Assembly (NCBI GenBank): GCA_963676865.2
Contig: CAXXSS010000001.1
Span: forward strand, 1,054,001 to 1,118,000
Direction of reading: 5' to 3'
DNA from: JAAYUD01 sp963676865
GTDB taxonomy: Bacteria; Bacteroidota; Bacteroidia; Bacteroidales; Bacteroidaceae
Length of the DNA stretch: 64,000 bases
How positions within the stretch are numbered: the stretch's first letter is position 1; each line of letters opens with the position of its first letter. The position numbers and the translations under genes are program-made. Below are positions 31,043-40,325 of the stretch, piece after piece. The notes under the pieces were generated by a model that was not told the DNA's origin, searched no databases, and saw only the letters and a program-made list of their open reading frames with translations.

Positions 31043-31951
31043 CTATTTCTTTTGCGCTAAAAAGACGCCGACAAGAATGAGCGATGCCCCAACAATTGCC
31101 TCGAAGGTAATTGTCTCATTCAGAACTACCGCAGAAAAGACAAAAGTAGCAAGCGGACTGAGATATAAATAATTATTTGAGGTGACAATACCTAATCTAT
31201 CTATGACTTTATTCCAAGAAAGAAAACACCAATAAGAAGCAATTAGCCCCAGAAATAGAAGATTGAGAATGACCTTTAAACTAATTAAAGCTTCCAAATG
31301 AAGTCCCGTACCCATTATCGGAAAGACAGGAATAATCGTCAGTATACCATAGAAAAAGACTTTACGCGTAATGAAGACAGAAGAATAACCTTTGCCGAGT
31401 TTTTTTATGATGATGCCATAAGCTACCCACATCACTGCCGCTCCAACAACCAAAACATCTCCTATTGGATTGGGATGTAATGCGACATGTTCATTCATCA
31501 CAACAAATCCAACGCCAGCCAATGCCACAACGGCACCAATAATCAAAGGTTTAGTAATTTTTTCTGTTTTAAAAAACAACGGTGCTACCAATGCAGACAA
31601 CAAGGGTATTATACTTAATAGAATAGAGACATCACTTGCTTGAATATATTGCAAGGCTATATTCTCGGCAAGAAAATAAAAAGACCCTCCTACTATACCA
31701 AGAACAAGCATCAAGAGTTCATCTTTTAGTTTATTGGCCCAGAACTTGCGTGGAGAAATAGTCCATATAAATATATAAGCCAAGACAAAACGAAGCAACA
31801 TTATTTCTTCGGGGCCAAGGCCGCTACTCATTAGCACCTTCGTCGACACGAATGTAATACCCCATATTGCTGAAATCAATATAGCTTCGATATGATAGAG
31901 AATATTACTGCTGCTCCCCTGCGCTGTTCTGTCCGCTAATGTATACATGGC
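31043..31951 (-). CDS. EamA-family transporter, tandem paralog
   Basis: About 302 residues from the ATG at 31951 (MYTLADRTAQ); a longer frame reaches 32029, but the added 26 residues have no counterpart in the paralog. Two EamA repeats with ten helices are present (SAIWGITFVSTKVLM, VVGAAVMWVAYGIIIKKLGK). It shares most motifs with the downstream gene, including RKVFFYGI and NYLYLSPLATF. The substrate is unknown. Confidence 0.86.
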   Translation of the reverse strand, partial: AMYTLADRTAQGSSSNILYHIEAILISAIWGITFVSTKVLMSSGLGPEEIMLLRFVLAYIFIWTISPRKFWANKLKDELLMLVLGIVGGSFYFLAENIALQYIQASDVSILLSIIPLLSALVAPLFFKTEKITKPLIIGAVVALAGVGFVVMNEHVALHPNPIGDVLVVGAAVMWVAYGIIIKKLGKGYSSVFITRKVFFYGILTIIPVFPIMGTGLHLEALISLKVILNLLFLGLIASYWCFLSWNKVIDRLGIVTSNNYLYLSPLATFVFSAVVLNETITFEAIVGASLILVGVFLAQKK

Positions 31952-32167
31952 TCTTGGAAATGAAATATTTATTAGATTATTATGCAGCAAAAATAGCGCA
32001 AGCTTTCGTAATATACAAATTTTATGCACTATATTTTGAGTAAAAACTAAATATTTATGTTTTTCAAGGTTTCATCTTATAACAGATATCTTTGTTGAAA
32101 AATAAAAGTTTTATAATTGATGCAACGTTTTGAGTACCTGATTCGTCTTATTATAAAACAGAAAAGA

Positions 32168-33379
32168 ATGAAATCGAAAATCTTACTATTAATCATCTTT
32201 ATAGGATGTTTACCCCTAGCGGGACATAGCCAGAAGCTCACTGCTGAACAGTTTTTCGCAAAACAAAAAGTCATCTTCAAAGAAATGAACTGCGATTTAG
32301 CCTACAAAGCTAAAGATTATACGAAACTCGCAAAGATATATTCGACGATAATAGGCATATACAATAACCAAGTCGTTGAACAAGAAAAGCCTAAGTTGAA
32401 AGGAACTATGGCAGGCAATATTTATTATAATGCCGCATGTTGTTATTCAATACTTAAAAAAGAAAAGCAAGCCATTGGTTGTTTGAAGCAATCAATGAAG
32501 TTGGGTTACAAAGATGTAGAGCATACAAAAATTGATACCGACTTAAATAATATCCGCCGATATAAAGAATACAAACAAATCATTGAAGAAATGGAACAAC
32601 ACTCCTATCTGAGTATTTTGCGGAAAAGTAACGGCTACCTAACAGAAAACAAAGAAATTCCGCTGTTCCATTACTCAACCCCCAACGATACAAATTTAGT
32701 AAAAGTGCGCCATTATTTCAACTTGGACAGCATAGCAGGCAGCGGAGACGAAATATCAAAGATAAAGAATCTGATGTATTGGGTTCACAATACCGTTAGA
32801 CACGATGGAAGTTCGTACAATCCCCAAATAAAGAATGCGATAGCCTTCGCTCAAATCAGCAAGAAAGAAGGAAGAGGTATCAATTGCAGAATGATGGCTA
32901 TCATGCTGAACGAATGTTACATGGCCATGGGATGGAGATCAAGATACGTGACATGTATGCCAGAAGACTCAACTGATAATGATTGCCACGTGATCAATGC
33001 GGTATTTTGCAACACCTTGAACAAATGGATATGGATGGATCCCACTTTTGCCGCCTACGTATCGGATGAAAAAGGAAACCTTTTGGGACTTTCGGAAGTT
33101 AGAGACAGATTGATAAAAGGTCTACCACTTGCTCTCAACGATGATGCCAATTGGAATCATAAACAAAAAGAGACTAAAGAGATGTACTTGGACAGCTATA
33201 TGGCTAAGAACCTTTATCAGTTGGAATGTCCGGTTGAATTCCGATTCGGAGAAGAAAGCGAAGGGGGCAAATGGTCGAAATACATTATATTGGTACCACA
33301 CGGATTCAATACTTACAGGGCAAGACAAGTCTCTTGTATCACCGAAGATGAGACACAATTCTGGAAAAACCCATATTGA
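32168..33379 (+). CDS. Secreted transglutaminase-like domain protein with TPR-like region
   Basis: About 403 residues from the ATG at 32168, which begins a good signal peptide (ILLLIIFIGCLPLAGHS). An upstream in-frame ATG at 32120 and TTG at 32117 are less likely. Residues about 45-130 resemble TPR repeats (YYNAACCYSILKKEKQAIGC). The core has the Cys (RGINCRMMA), His (DCHVINAV) and Asp (WMDPT) triad of transglutaminase/protease-like enzymes. It probably acts in the periplasm on peptides or proteins; the substrate is unknown. It is a single gene ended by the hairpin at 33402. Confidence 0.8.
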   Translation: MKSKILLLIIFIGCLPLAGHSQKLTAEQFFAKQKVIFKEMNCDLAYKAKDYTKLAKIYSTIIGIYNNQVVEQEKPKLKGTMAGNIYYNAACCYSILKKEKQAIGCLKQSMKLGYKDVEHTKIDTDLNNIRRYKEYKQIIEEMEQHSYLSILRKSNGYLTENKEIPLFHYSTPNDTNLVKVRHYFNLDSIAGSGDEISKIKNLMYWVHNTVRHDGSSYNPQIKNAIAFAQISKKEGRGINCRMMAIMLNECYMAMGWRSRYVTCMPEDSTDNDCHVINAVFCNTLNKWIWMDPTFAAYVSDEKGNLLGLSEVRDRLIKGLPLALNDDANWNHKQKETKEMYLDSYMAKNLYQLECPVEFRFGEESEGGKWSKYIILVPHGFNTYRARQVSCITEDETQFWKNPY

Positions 33380-33401
33380 ACTGTATAAATGGTCCAAAAA
33401 T

Positions 33402-33439
33402 AGCGATGCCGCTCTTTTCACATAGAGAGCGGCATCGCT
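33402..33439. terminator. Bidirectional terminator between the transglutaminase-like gene and argD
   Basis: Arms AGCGATGCCGCTCT (33402-33415) and AGAGCGGCATCGCT (33426-33439) pair perfectly over 14 bp with a 10-nt loop. A short T tract follows on the plus strand, and a matching T-rich stretch follows on the minus strand. Confidence 0.8.
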
Positions 33440-33484
33440 TTTGAAATTGTTACAACTATTGATTATTAATCGATAACAATAAAA

Positions 33485-34606
33485 CTATAATAGTTTCTTA
33501 AAACGGCGCAAGAACTCGTCGGCCTCATCCATGCTCAAGCAAAGAGGAGGAAGCAGGCGGATCACGTTCGTTCCGCTAGCACCGGTAAAGACATGTTCGT
33601 CGTATATCAAACGGTTACGCAATTCTTTGACAGGATAATCAAATTCGATACCAATCATAAGTCCGCGACCACGAACATCTTTTATCTGAGGAAGTTTTTT
33701 CAATTCCCCACGCAGATATTCACCTACGCTTGCGGCATTATCGACAAGATGTTCTTCCTCCATCACATCGAGCACCGCCAAAGCAGCTGTACAAGCCAAA
33801 TGATTACCACCAAAAGTAGTGCCTAGCTGTCCAAACACCGGAGTAAATAGGGGACTGATTAAATCGGCAGCCATCGGAAAACCATTGCCGATGCCCTTCG
33901 CTACAGTAATAATATCCGGACGAATGCCGCTATATTGATGGGCAAAGAACTTACCCGAACGACCATATCCGCTTTGTATCTCATCGAGAATCAATACGGT
34001 TTTGGTCTCTGTGCACGCCTCGCGCAGCGCTTTAAAAAAATCGTCGGAAGGGATACGGATACCACCAACTCCCTGAATACCTTCAACAATGACAGCGCAC
34101 ACATCTCCCTTAGTCAATTCTGCCTTCATCGCCTCAATATCATTGAGTGGAAGATAGGTGACATGCCCGTTATCGTTGACAGGAGATATTATTTTAGGAT
34201 TGTCCGTTGCCTCAACAGCCAAAGACGTACGCCCATGAAATGCTTTAGAAAAAGAAACAATCCGTTTTCGTCCATTATAAAATGAGGCAAGCTTCAAAGC
34301 ATTCTCATTTGCCTCCGCACCACTATTAATAAGGAACAACGAATAATCTTCGTATCCCGACGCTTTTCCCAAACACTCGGCAAGCTGACACTGCAACGGA
34401 TTGACTACCGCATTGGAATAAAATCCAAGTGTAGCGACCTGCTTACCAATCATCTCCACGTAGTGAGGATGAGAATGACCTATAGAAATAACAGCATGCC
34501 CCCCGTATAAGTCGAGATATTCGATGCCTTTATCATCCCACACCTTACAGCCTTTGCCTTTGACAATAGTCACATCGAACAAAGGATATACATTAAATAG
34601 ATTCAT
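33485..34606 (-). CDS. argD: Acetylornithine / N-succinylornithine aminotransferase
   Basis: A 373-residue class III PLP aminotransferase. The Schiff-base lysine is Lys237 (ITVAKGIGNG), Asp208 (LILDEIQSGYGRSG) should hold the PLP ring nitrogen, and the phosphate motif INSGAEANENALK is present. It makes N-acylornithine from the semialdehyde. Bacteroides is known to use N-succinylated arginine intermediates, so the natural substrate is probably N-succinylornithine. It is the last gene of argR-GNAT-argG-argC-argD, 19 bp after argC. Confidence 0.93.
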   Translation of the reverse strand: MNLFNVYPLFDVTIVKGKGCKVWDDKGIEYLDLYGGHAVISIGHSHPHYVEMIGKQVATLGFYSNAVVNPLQCQLAECLGKASGYEDYSLFLINSGAEANENALKLASFYNGRKRIVSFSKAFHGRTSLAVEATDNPKIISPVNDNGHVTYLPLNDIEAMKAELTKGDVCAVIVEGIQGVGGIRIPSDDFFKALREACTETKTVLILDEIQSGYGRSGKFFAHQYSGIRPDIITVAKGIGNGFPMAADLISPLFTPVFGQLGTTFGGNHLACTAALAVLDVMEEEHLVDNAASVGEYLRGELKKLPQIKDVRGRGLMIGIEFDYPVKELRNRLIYDEHVFTGASGTNVIRLLPPLCLSMDEADEFLRRFKKLL

Positions 34607-34625
34607 CTTTCTTTCAATTTAAACA

Positions 34626-35594
34626 TTAAAAAGCAGAAGGTTTCAGTTTCAGACCTTCAGTTTCCGGGAGCCCAAACAACAGATTCATATTTTGAACAGC
34701 CGTGCCGCTCGCACCTTTCAATAGATTGTCAATGCACGAAGCGATCAGAAGCTTGCCTTCATGACGCTCCAAATGTATCAAACATTTATTGGTATTAACC
34801 ACCTGTTTCAAATCAATATTCGCACGAATGGAATACACAAAAGGACTCGCCTGATAAAAACGATCGTAAAGACGATACAGTTCTTCAACATCCTCATTGC
34901 AATTGACAATAATAGAAGCAAAGATGCCGCGAGGAAAATCTCCGCGAAACGGAACAAAGGTTATATCAGAATCAAAAGTATTCTGCAATTGAGCAATAGA
35001 CTGTTTTATTTCGGGCAGATGCTGGTGAACAAAAGGTTTGTAAATGCTCAGATTATTATCGCGCCAACTAAAATGGGTTGTTTCTCCCGGTTTGACTCCT
35101 GCCCCCGTACTGCCTGTAATAGCATTGACTATAATATCGCCCCCCAACAAATTGTTGGCAGCCAAAGGTAACAAGCCTAGCTGGATACAAGTGGCAAAAC
35201 AACCGGGATTGGCTATATATTGTGCCGCAGCGATAGCACCTTTATTCAATTCGGGCAGGCCATAAACAAATCTGTTTTCTTCGGCTGTCAGACGATAATC
35301 TTGCGAGAAATCTACGATCTTCAACTTCTCCGGAATCTGATGGCTTACCATAAACTCCTTGGACTTTCCATGGCCTGAACATATAAACAGACAGTCAATA
35401 GCTGCAAGAGGCAACTCGTCCGTAAAGGTCAAATCGATATCGCCATACAAGCCTTCGTGAATCTGAGTGATCGGACAACCGGCATGGCTCGAACTATTGA
35501 CGAACGAGATCTCCACATCGGGATGATTCACCAGCAATCTTATTAGTTCGCCAGCCGTATATCCTGCGCCACCTACTATGCCGACTTTGATCAT
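34626..35594 (-). CDS. argC: N-acyl-gamma-glutamyl-phosphate reductase
   Basis: A 322-residue enzyme. The NADPH-binding GIVGGAGYTAGELIRLL start and the catalytic Cys132 (ANPGCFATC) are present, with the short form of the family (about 320 residues). It reduces the acyl-glutamyl phosphate to the semialdehyde, probably succinylated in this lineage. Its start overlaps the argG stop by 4 bp (ATGA), which shows translational coupling. Confidence 0.93.
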   Translation of the reverse strand: MIKVGIVGGAGYTAGELIRLLVNHPDVEISFVNSSSHAGCPITQIHEGLYGDIDLTFTDELPLAAIDCLFICSGHGKSKEFMVSHQIPEKLKIVDFSQDYRLTAEENRFVYGLPELNKGAIAAAQYIANPGCFATCIQLGLLPLAANNLLGGDIIVNAITGSTGAGVKPGETTHFSWRDNNLSIYKPFVHQHLPEIKQSIAQLQNTFDSDITFVPFRGDFPRGIFASIIVNCNEDVEELYRLYDRFYQASPFVYSIRANIDLKQVVNTNKCLIHLERHEGKLLIASCIDNLLKGASGTAVQNMNLLFGLPETEGLKLKPSAF

Positions 35595-36796
35595 AGAATT
35601 TCGTCTTTGTGATTGGCATAGTAAACACGCAAAGGAGTCGAAGTAACCTTAATAAAACCTTTCGCATCATCGGCTGTCCAACCTTTCTGCATCTCACCGT
35701 ATTCACCAAATTTAGTTTTCACCAAATCGTCTTTCGAGTCGACTCCAACTGTTGAAAATGAAAGTGGGCGAAGTTCAAGAATTGCCGTTCCGTTGACATT
35801 GCGTTGAGAACTTTCGAGCATTGCTTCAATATCACGCATCACAGGTTCCATGTATTGGCTTTCGTGAAGGAACATTCCATACCAATTGGCCACCTGATCT
35901 TTCCAATATTGCTGCCACTTGCTCAATGTATATTTTTCCAAGAAGCGATGAGCTGCTATAATCAGCATAGGAGCAGCAGCTTCAAAGCCAACTCGTCCTT
36001 TAATGCCAATAATCGTATCGCCAACATGCATATCGCGGCCGATACCATAAGCAGCTCCAATCTCCTCGACTTTCAATATGGCTTTGATTTTATCTTCAAA
36101 TATTTCTCCATTTACCGCATATATCTCACCATTTTTAAATTCGATGCTCAACTGCTCGCTACCTGTCTTTTCTACTTGTTTGAGATAAGCACTTTCGGGA
36201 AGTCCTTGTTTTGAGTCCAGTATCTCGCCACCACAAATTGAGGTTCCCCACAATCCCACGTTATACGAATATTTCAGTTTAGTAAAATCGGCCACAAAAC
36301 CATTATCTTTCAAATAGCCGATTTCATAGTCGCGAGAAAGAGCCATATCACGAGTTAGTGTTATAATCTCTACACCAGGAGCCATCACCAGAAATGTCAT
36401 ATCAAAACGAACCTGATCATTGCCCGCTCCCGTTGAACCGTGAGCAATAGCGTCTGCTCCGATTTCTTTCGCATATCTAGCAATCGCCATTCCTTGAAAA
36501 ATACGTTCGGAACTAACCGAAACAGGATAAGTTCCATTGCGCAATACATTCCCGAAAATCATATATTTGAGACTCTTCTCATAATATTCTTGAGTAACAT
36601 CCAGCGTTACATATTTCACCGCCCCAAGTTTGTAAGCGTTTTCTTCATTTTTCTTTAGTTGCTCGGCGCTAAAGCCACCTGTATTTGCACAAGCGGCATA
36701 TACTTCGTAGCCTTTTTCTTTTGCCAAATACATCACGGTAAACGAAGTATCCAATCCCCCACTAAAAGCGACGACCACTTTTTTCTTTTTATCCAT
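35591..36796 (-). CDS. argG: Argininosuccinate synthase
   Basis: A 401-residue ATP-dependent ligase. The N-type PP-loop SGGLDTS (residues 12-18), SISIEFKNGE-like central region and SKQGLPE string are present. It joins citrulline and aspartate to form argininosuccinate. It lies 32 bp after the GNAT gene and overlaps argC by 4 bp. Confidence 0.95.
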   Translation of the reverse strand: MDKKKKVVVAFSGGLDTSFTVMYLAKEKGYEVYAACANTGGFSAEQLKKNEENAYKLGAVKYVTLDVTQEYYEKSLKYMIFGNVLRNGTYPVSVSSERIFQGMAIARYAKEIGADAIAHGSTGAGNDQVRFDMTFLVMAPGVEIITLTRDMALSRDYEIGYLKDNGFVADFTKLKYSYNVGLWGTSICGGEILDSKQGLPESAYLKQVEKTGSEQLSIEFKNGEIYAVNGEIFEDKIKAILKVEEIGAAYGIGRDMHVGDTIIGIKGRVGFEAAAPMLIIAAHRFLEKYTLSKWQQYWKDQVANWYGMFLHESQYMEPVMRDIEAMLESSQRNVNGTAILELRPLSFSTVGVDSKDDLVKTKFGEYGEMQKGWTADDAKGFIKVTSTPLRVYYANHKDEIL

Positions 36797-36828
36797 CTTT
36801 ATAAAACGTATGAAATTAATGAACGAAA

Positions 36829-37413
36829 CTATTTATTCTCCTCTTTTGGATGCTCTACAGAAGGTTCCGATTTGTGTTTTTCGGGATCGTAGAGCATTGC
36901 CGTACAGATACAATATCGTCGCTCGGTACGAATCAACACATCATGGTTGCAGCAACCTTCGCATCCTCTCCAGAAAGCATCATCGTCAGTAAGTGAAGAG
37001 AACGGCACAGGAGAATATCCAAGTTCCGTATTAATCTTCATCACTGCCCCACCACTGGTCAATCCAAACAATTTGGCATGAGGCCAGCGTAGGCGAGAAA
37101 GAGTAAAAGCTGCGTTTTTAATTCTTTTGGCCAAACCATGACCTCGGAACTTTTCAACCACAATCAAGCCGGAATTTGCTACATATTCTTTGTTTCCCCA
37201 ACTTTCAATGTAGCAGAATCCAGCAAATTCATCACCCGCAAGAGCTATTATGGCTTTCCCTTCTTTCATCTTTTGGGCCACATACTCATGCGTTCTTTCA
37301 GCGATACCGGTACCGCGAACTTTAGCGGCAGCAGTAATAGTTTCTAAAATGGTATCCACATAGACTTCGTGAGAAGCATCGGCTACCATCACATCAATTG
37401 AATCAAAATCCAT
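36829..37413 (-). CDS. GNAT-family acyltransferase of the arginine cluster
   Basis: A 194-residue protein with a GNAT core at about 40-140: IALAGDEFAGFCYIE, then the acyl-CoA loop VEKFRGHGLAKRIK, and a GGAVMKINTELGY C-terminal motif, followed by a cysteine-containing tail (CEGCCNHD). It is between argR and argG in an operon that shows no argJ or classical argA. Its position makes it a candidate for the first step, glutamate N-acylation (N-succinylglutamate synthase). I recall a genetic assignment of this kind for the B. thetaiotaomicron counterpart, but cannot check it here. Confidence 0.75.
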   Translation of the reverse strand: MDFDSIDVMVADASHEVYVDTILETITAAAKVRGTGIAERTHEYVAQKMKEGKAIIALAGDEFAGFCYIESWGNKEYVANSGLIVVEKFRGHGLAKRIKNAAFTLSRLRWPHAKLFGLTSGGAVMKINTELGYSPVPFSSLTDDDAFWRGCEGCCNHDVLIRTERRYCICTAMLYDPEKHKSEPSVEHPKEENK

Positions 37414-37433
37414 TTCAAATATAATAAATGAGA

Positions 37434-37913
37434 TTATTTATCGTTATCCTTGTTGACAAAAGAAAGCAATTTACATATTTGTGCAGGAGGAGTACCCTCT
37501 TTCAGTACCAATAATATCGTATCGTCGCCAGCTATTGTTCCAAGCACTTGAGTATAATTATGAATATCAATATCATAAGCCATACTACTAGCATAGCCAG
37601 GTTTTGTTTTAATGACGGCCAGATTACCAGAGAACTGTATGGAAATAAATCCACTCGTCATCAACATTTCACTGGCATTAGTATTGGCCACATTTCGAAC
37701 ATACATAATATCATTGGGCAACACATAGACGTACTTGCCCGTTACACTTGCCGCTTTGGCCACTTTAAGCTGTTTCAAATCGCGCGACAACGTCGCTTGA
37801 GTAAGTTCAAAACCTTCGTTCTTCAAGATTCCCAATAGTTCTTCTTGCGAACCAACTTGCTGGCTGGAAACAATCATTTTAATGACATCCAATCGACTTG
37901 TTTTCTTTTTCAT
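37434..37913 (-). CDS. argR: Arginine repressor
   Basis: About 159 residues from the ATG at 37913 (MKKKTSRLDVIK). The upstream open frame to 38018 lies over the promoter and ARG-box region and is not coding. The winged helix-turn-helix is at about 5-70 (VGSQEELLGILKNEGFELTQATLSRDLKQL). The C-terminal arginine-binding oligomerisation domain has the GTIAGDDTILLVLK core. It should bind arginine and repress the operon and probably itself. It is the first gene of the operon, 20 bp before the GNAT gene. Confidence 0.93.
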   Translation of the reverse strand: MKKKTSRLDVIKMIVSSQQVGSQEELLGILKNEGFELTQATLSRDLKQLKVAKAASVTGKYVYVLPNDIMYVRNVANTNASEMLMTSGFISIQFSGNLAVIKTKPGYASSMAYDIDIHNYTQVLGTIAGDDTILLVLKEGTPPAQICKLLSFVNKDNDK

Positions 37914-37996
37914 CGTATAATTATTCTGTTTTGGGAGGCAAAAATACCTATTATTTTGTAAACTCATGCAATAATTCTCTATTTTAACGTAATTAA

Positions 37997-38012
37997 ATGA
38001 ATATAAATTCAT
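37997..38012. promoter_or_regulatory. Probable ARG box upstream of argR
   Basis: The site reads ATGAATATAAATTCAT, with ATGAAT and ATTCAT arms about a 4-nt AT centre, matching the TGAATnnnnATTCA core of ArgR operators. It lies about 50 bp upstream of a probable -7 element (TATTTTTG on the minus strand, near 37936-37943). A second box cannot be identified with confidence. Confidence 0.6.
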
Positions 38013-38476
38013 ACGCACTTATATTCTTGCCTAAACTCACCAGACAAATAAAGGCTCACCAATAAAAGTCAGGGGACTAAGCATTATGGCTTCGAGTAGT
38101 TAGATCCGAGAAAGAGACTGGATTTATATGAATGAATTGCAAGAGGACGTGAAATAGTTATCTGTCTTGCAGAAAAGAATGATATAAACAGCCACAATAG
38201 ATATTGTCTTACTCTATCCAAATAGTTGGAGCGCTCACCCTATTGCCACAAAGACGAGCGATGAGACAAAACTTTGCGTGCAATCCATTTTTTCAGAACG
38301 TATTCCAATGTGAATATTTCCCGATATTCTGATACTTTCTTATCCGAACATCAGCGGCAGGCCCTTACAGGACACATTTTCACTATTGTTCGAGTGCTAA
38401 AATGTAAACTGAATAAGAGCAAGAGATAAATACATCGTGACATGTACTGAATAAGTTGACACAAACTTATTCAAAA

Positions 38477-38845
38477 ATGAGAAATAATAAAAAGATTGAC
38501 GATCAGATTCGTCTAGAGATTTTAAACTCTTACCTTCATGGAAGCAAGGGTAAGTATACCCTTGAAAAAGAAAATGGTATATCCAGAGGTTCAATTCGGA
38601 ATTGGCTTCGTATCTTTGGGCTTGAAGACAAACCATTCCCATTAAATATGAAGGATAAAGCTGTAACAACCGGTACAGAGGATGTCTCTTCAGAAGAAGA
38701 CATCACCTCTTTGAAAGTGCGCATTAAGGAATTGGAATCTGAGCTGAAGCGTGCAGAGATGGCCCGTGACGTTTATGATTGCATGATTGACCTGGCTGAA
38801 GAGAAGTATCACATCAAGGTACGAAAAAACTCCGATGTCAAGTAG
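38477..38845 (+). CDS. IS3-family OrfA (copy 2)
   Basis: About 122 residues from the ATG at 38477. Helix-turn-helix and coiled-coil regions are as in copy 1, with Glu in place of Ala in the TLEKENG string. The frame ends at 38845, fifteen bases after the slippery heptamer at 38824-38830. Confidence 0.85.
   Translation: MRNNKKIDDQIRLEILNSYLHGSKGKYTLEKENGISRGSIRNWLRIFGLEDKPFPLNMKDKAVTTGTEDVSSEEDITSLKVRIKELESELKRAEMARDVYDCMIDLAEEKYHIKVRKNSDVK
38824..38830 (+). promoter_or_regulatory. Programmed -1 frameshift site of the IS3 element
   Basis: The heptamer A_AAA_AAC lies in the OrfA reading phase (codons CGA AAA AAC). A -1 slip moves the ribosome exactly into the OrfB frame, which is open from the slip point through the OrfB start. 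This is the standard way IS3 elements make the OrfAB transposase. Confidence 0.8.
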
Positions 38846-38853
38846 TAGGTTGC

Positions 38854-39807
38854 TTGTCACAAAAGGCGGGTAAAGGTATGAGTTATACCATATCCGCCCT
38901 TTGCGGACTGCTTGACATTTCCCGACAAGGGTACTACAAGCACAAAGAAACAAATGCCGAACAAGATGTACTTATAAGCAGCATCACGTATTACTGTCAA
39001 TTTCTGCGTCAGGAGCTTCCCCGAAGCGGTTGCCGCGAGCTTTACAGTCTGTGTAAGTCTCGGTTCGGAGAAAAGTTCACGATAGGACGCGACCAATTTA
39101 TCGATGTCCTTCGGGCCAACGGGATGATGCTGCGCCGCAGACGTTACAGACCTCGTACGACCAACTCCGATCATCCATATCGGATCTATCCGGATTTGCT
39201 TAACACATCTCCTAAATACGTGGCCTGTGGTGTTTGCCGCATGATGGTGGGTGACATCACTTATATATCCACGAAAGAAGGATTTGCCTATCTTTCGCTG
39301 CTGACGGATGTCTTCAGCCGCATCATTGTGGGATATGCCCTCTTTCGGACTCTTGAAGCGGAAGGACCGGCAAAAGCGTTGATGATGGCGTGCAGATTTT
39401 ATAAAGGTCAGGGATTCAACCTTTCAGGTCTTATCCACCATTCCGACCGAGGTGTGCAGTATGCATCAAAAGGTTATGTGTCACAGCTCAAAGAAAGAGG
39501 AATCGCTATCAGTATGACGCAAACGGGCGACCCCTTGCACAATGCACTGGCCGAGAGGATGAACAATACCGTTAAGAACGGATGGCTCTTCGATTATGAG
39601 AATAAAACATTTGATGAAGCCTTGGAAGGTGTCGCCAGATCCATATATCTCTACAATTGGGCACGACCGCACCAAGCTCTGGCAATGAAAACACCGATGC
39701 AAATGCTCCCGGGAGAACATCCAAACCCACTTTGTTCAGCTGATGCTTTAAAGCATCAGCTGAACAAAACAAACTATAAAGAACAAACAATACTTGTTTG
39801 TCAATAA
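38854..39807 (+). CDS. IS3-family OrfB integrase-type transposase (copy 2)
   Basis: 317 codons with the same DDE core as copy 1: GDITYIS (Asp), HSDRGVQYAS (Asp) and NALAERMNN (Glu). The TTG at 38854 is the first plausible separate start, with an ATG at 38878. The true product is more likely the frameshifted OrfAB fusion. Confidence 0.9.
   Translation: MSQKAGKGMSYTISALCGLLDISRQGYYKHKETNAEQDVLISSITYYCQFLRQELPRSGCRELYSLCKSRFGEKFTIGRDQFIDVLRANGMMLRRRRYRPRTTNSDHPYRIYPDLLNTSPKYVACGVCRMMVGDITYISTKEGFAYLSLLTDVFSRIIVGYALFRTLEAEGPAKALMMACRFYKGQGFNLSGLIHHSDRGVQYASKGYVSQLKERGIAISMTQTGDPLHNALAERMNNTVKNGWLFDYENKTFDEALEGVARSIYLYNWARPHQALAMKTPMQMLPGEHPNPLCSADALKHQLNKTNYKEQTILVCQ
39731..39768. repeat. Perfect 38-bp palindrome inside orfB (copy 2)
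   Basis: Positions 39731-39749 are the exact reverse complement of 39750-39768. Because of its phase, part of it encodes the same peptide (CSADALKHQLNK) on both strands. Confidence 0.85.
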
Positions 39808-39948
39808 AAATAGGATTAACTTTGCAGAGTTGACAACTACTTTAGGTATACATGATTGTAATTGTCAACTCCCTTAGGTTTACTAGTGTTTAACTGTCAA
39901 CCAAATTCAGTACACCACATCGTACGCAAATCGTTGATACACAGCGAG

Positions 39949-40012
39949 AAATTCATAAGGACGAAGATAAAAGTTTGTATGTATAAACATTTATTTTCGT
40001 CCTTATGAATTT
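39949..40012. repeat. 64-nt hairpin of the dispersed element (copy 2)
   Basis: The arms pair over about 28 bp around a GTATGTA-type loop, with one mismatch and G.T pairs. A partial repeat of the right arm (TTCGTCCTTATCATTTT) follows at about 40019-40035. Compare 53590-53653. Confidence 0.75.
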
Positions 40013-40325
40013 TTATGTTCGTCCTTATCATTTTTCGAGAACACAAGCTCGGTTGAGCGAATCAATAAAGACCACTTCGATATGGTTAAAATAGTATTAG
40101 TATCATCCCAAATATTCACCATCTCGGAACGTCGTGAAAAATAGAAATCAAACTCCTTGAAAAATAATTTTCGTTCACAAGCCTTCACCAGTTACTTGTA
40201 GGCCTCATTATCAATGGCCTTATGTAGAGTTCATAATTCATTGATTCTCAGCGATAAGGTAAGCGTCTCGGCGATTATGCCTTTTCCGTTTATCTCCCTC
40301 TCGTTACCTTTGCGGTGAATTAAAA

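Larger units (their letters stand above)
38438..39919 (+). mobile_element. IS3-family insertion sequence, copy 2, with 3-bp duplication
   Basis: A 1482-bp element with ends TGACATGTACTGAA and (inward) TGTGGTGTACTGAA, flanked by direct repeats TCG at 38435-38437 and 39920-39922. Comparison with the third copy of the host element, which is uninterrupted at this point, fits the same site. The sequence is nearly identical to copy 1, which points to recent transposition or gene conversion. Confidence 0.9.

Noticed and set aside
37914..38018. Upstream extension of argR
   Set aside because: It overlies the probable -7 element and ARG box, and the family starts at the MKKK string.
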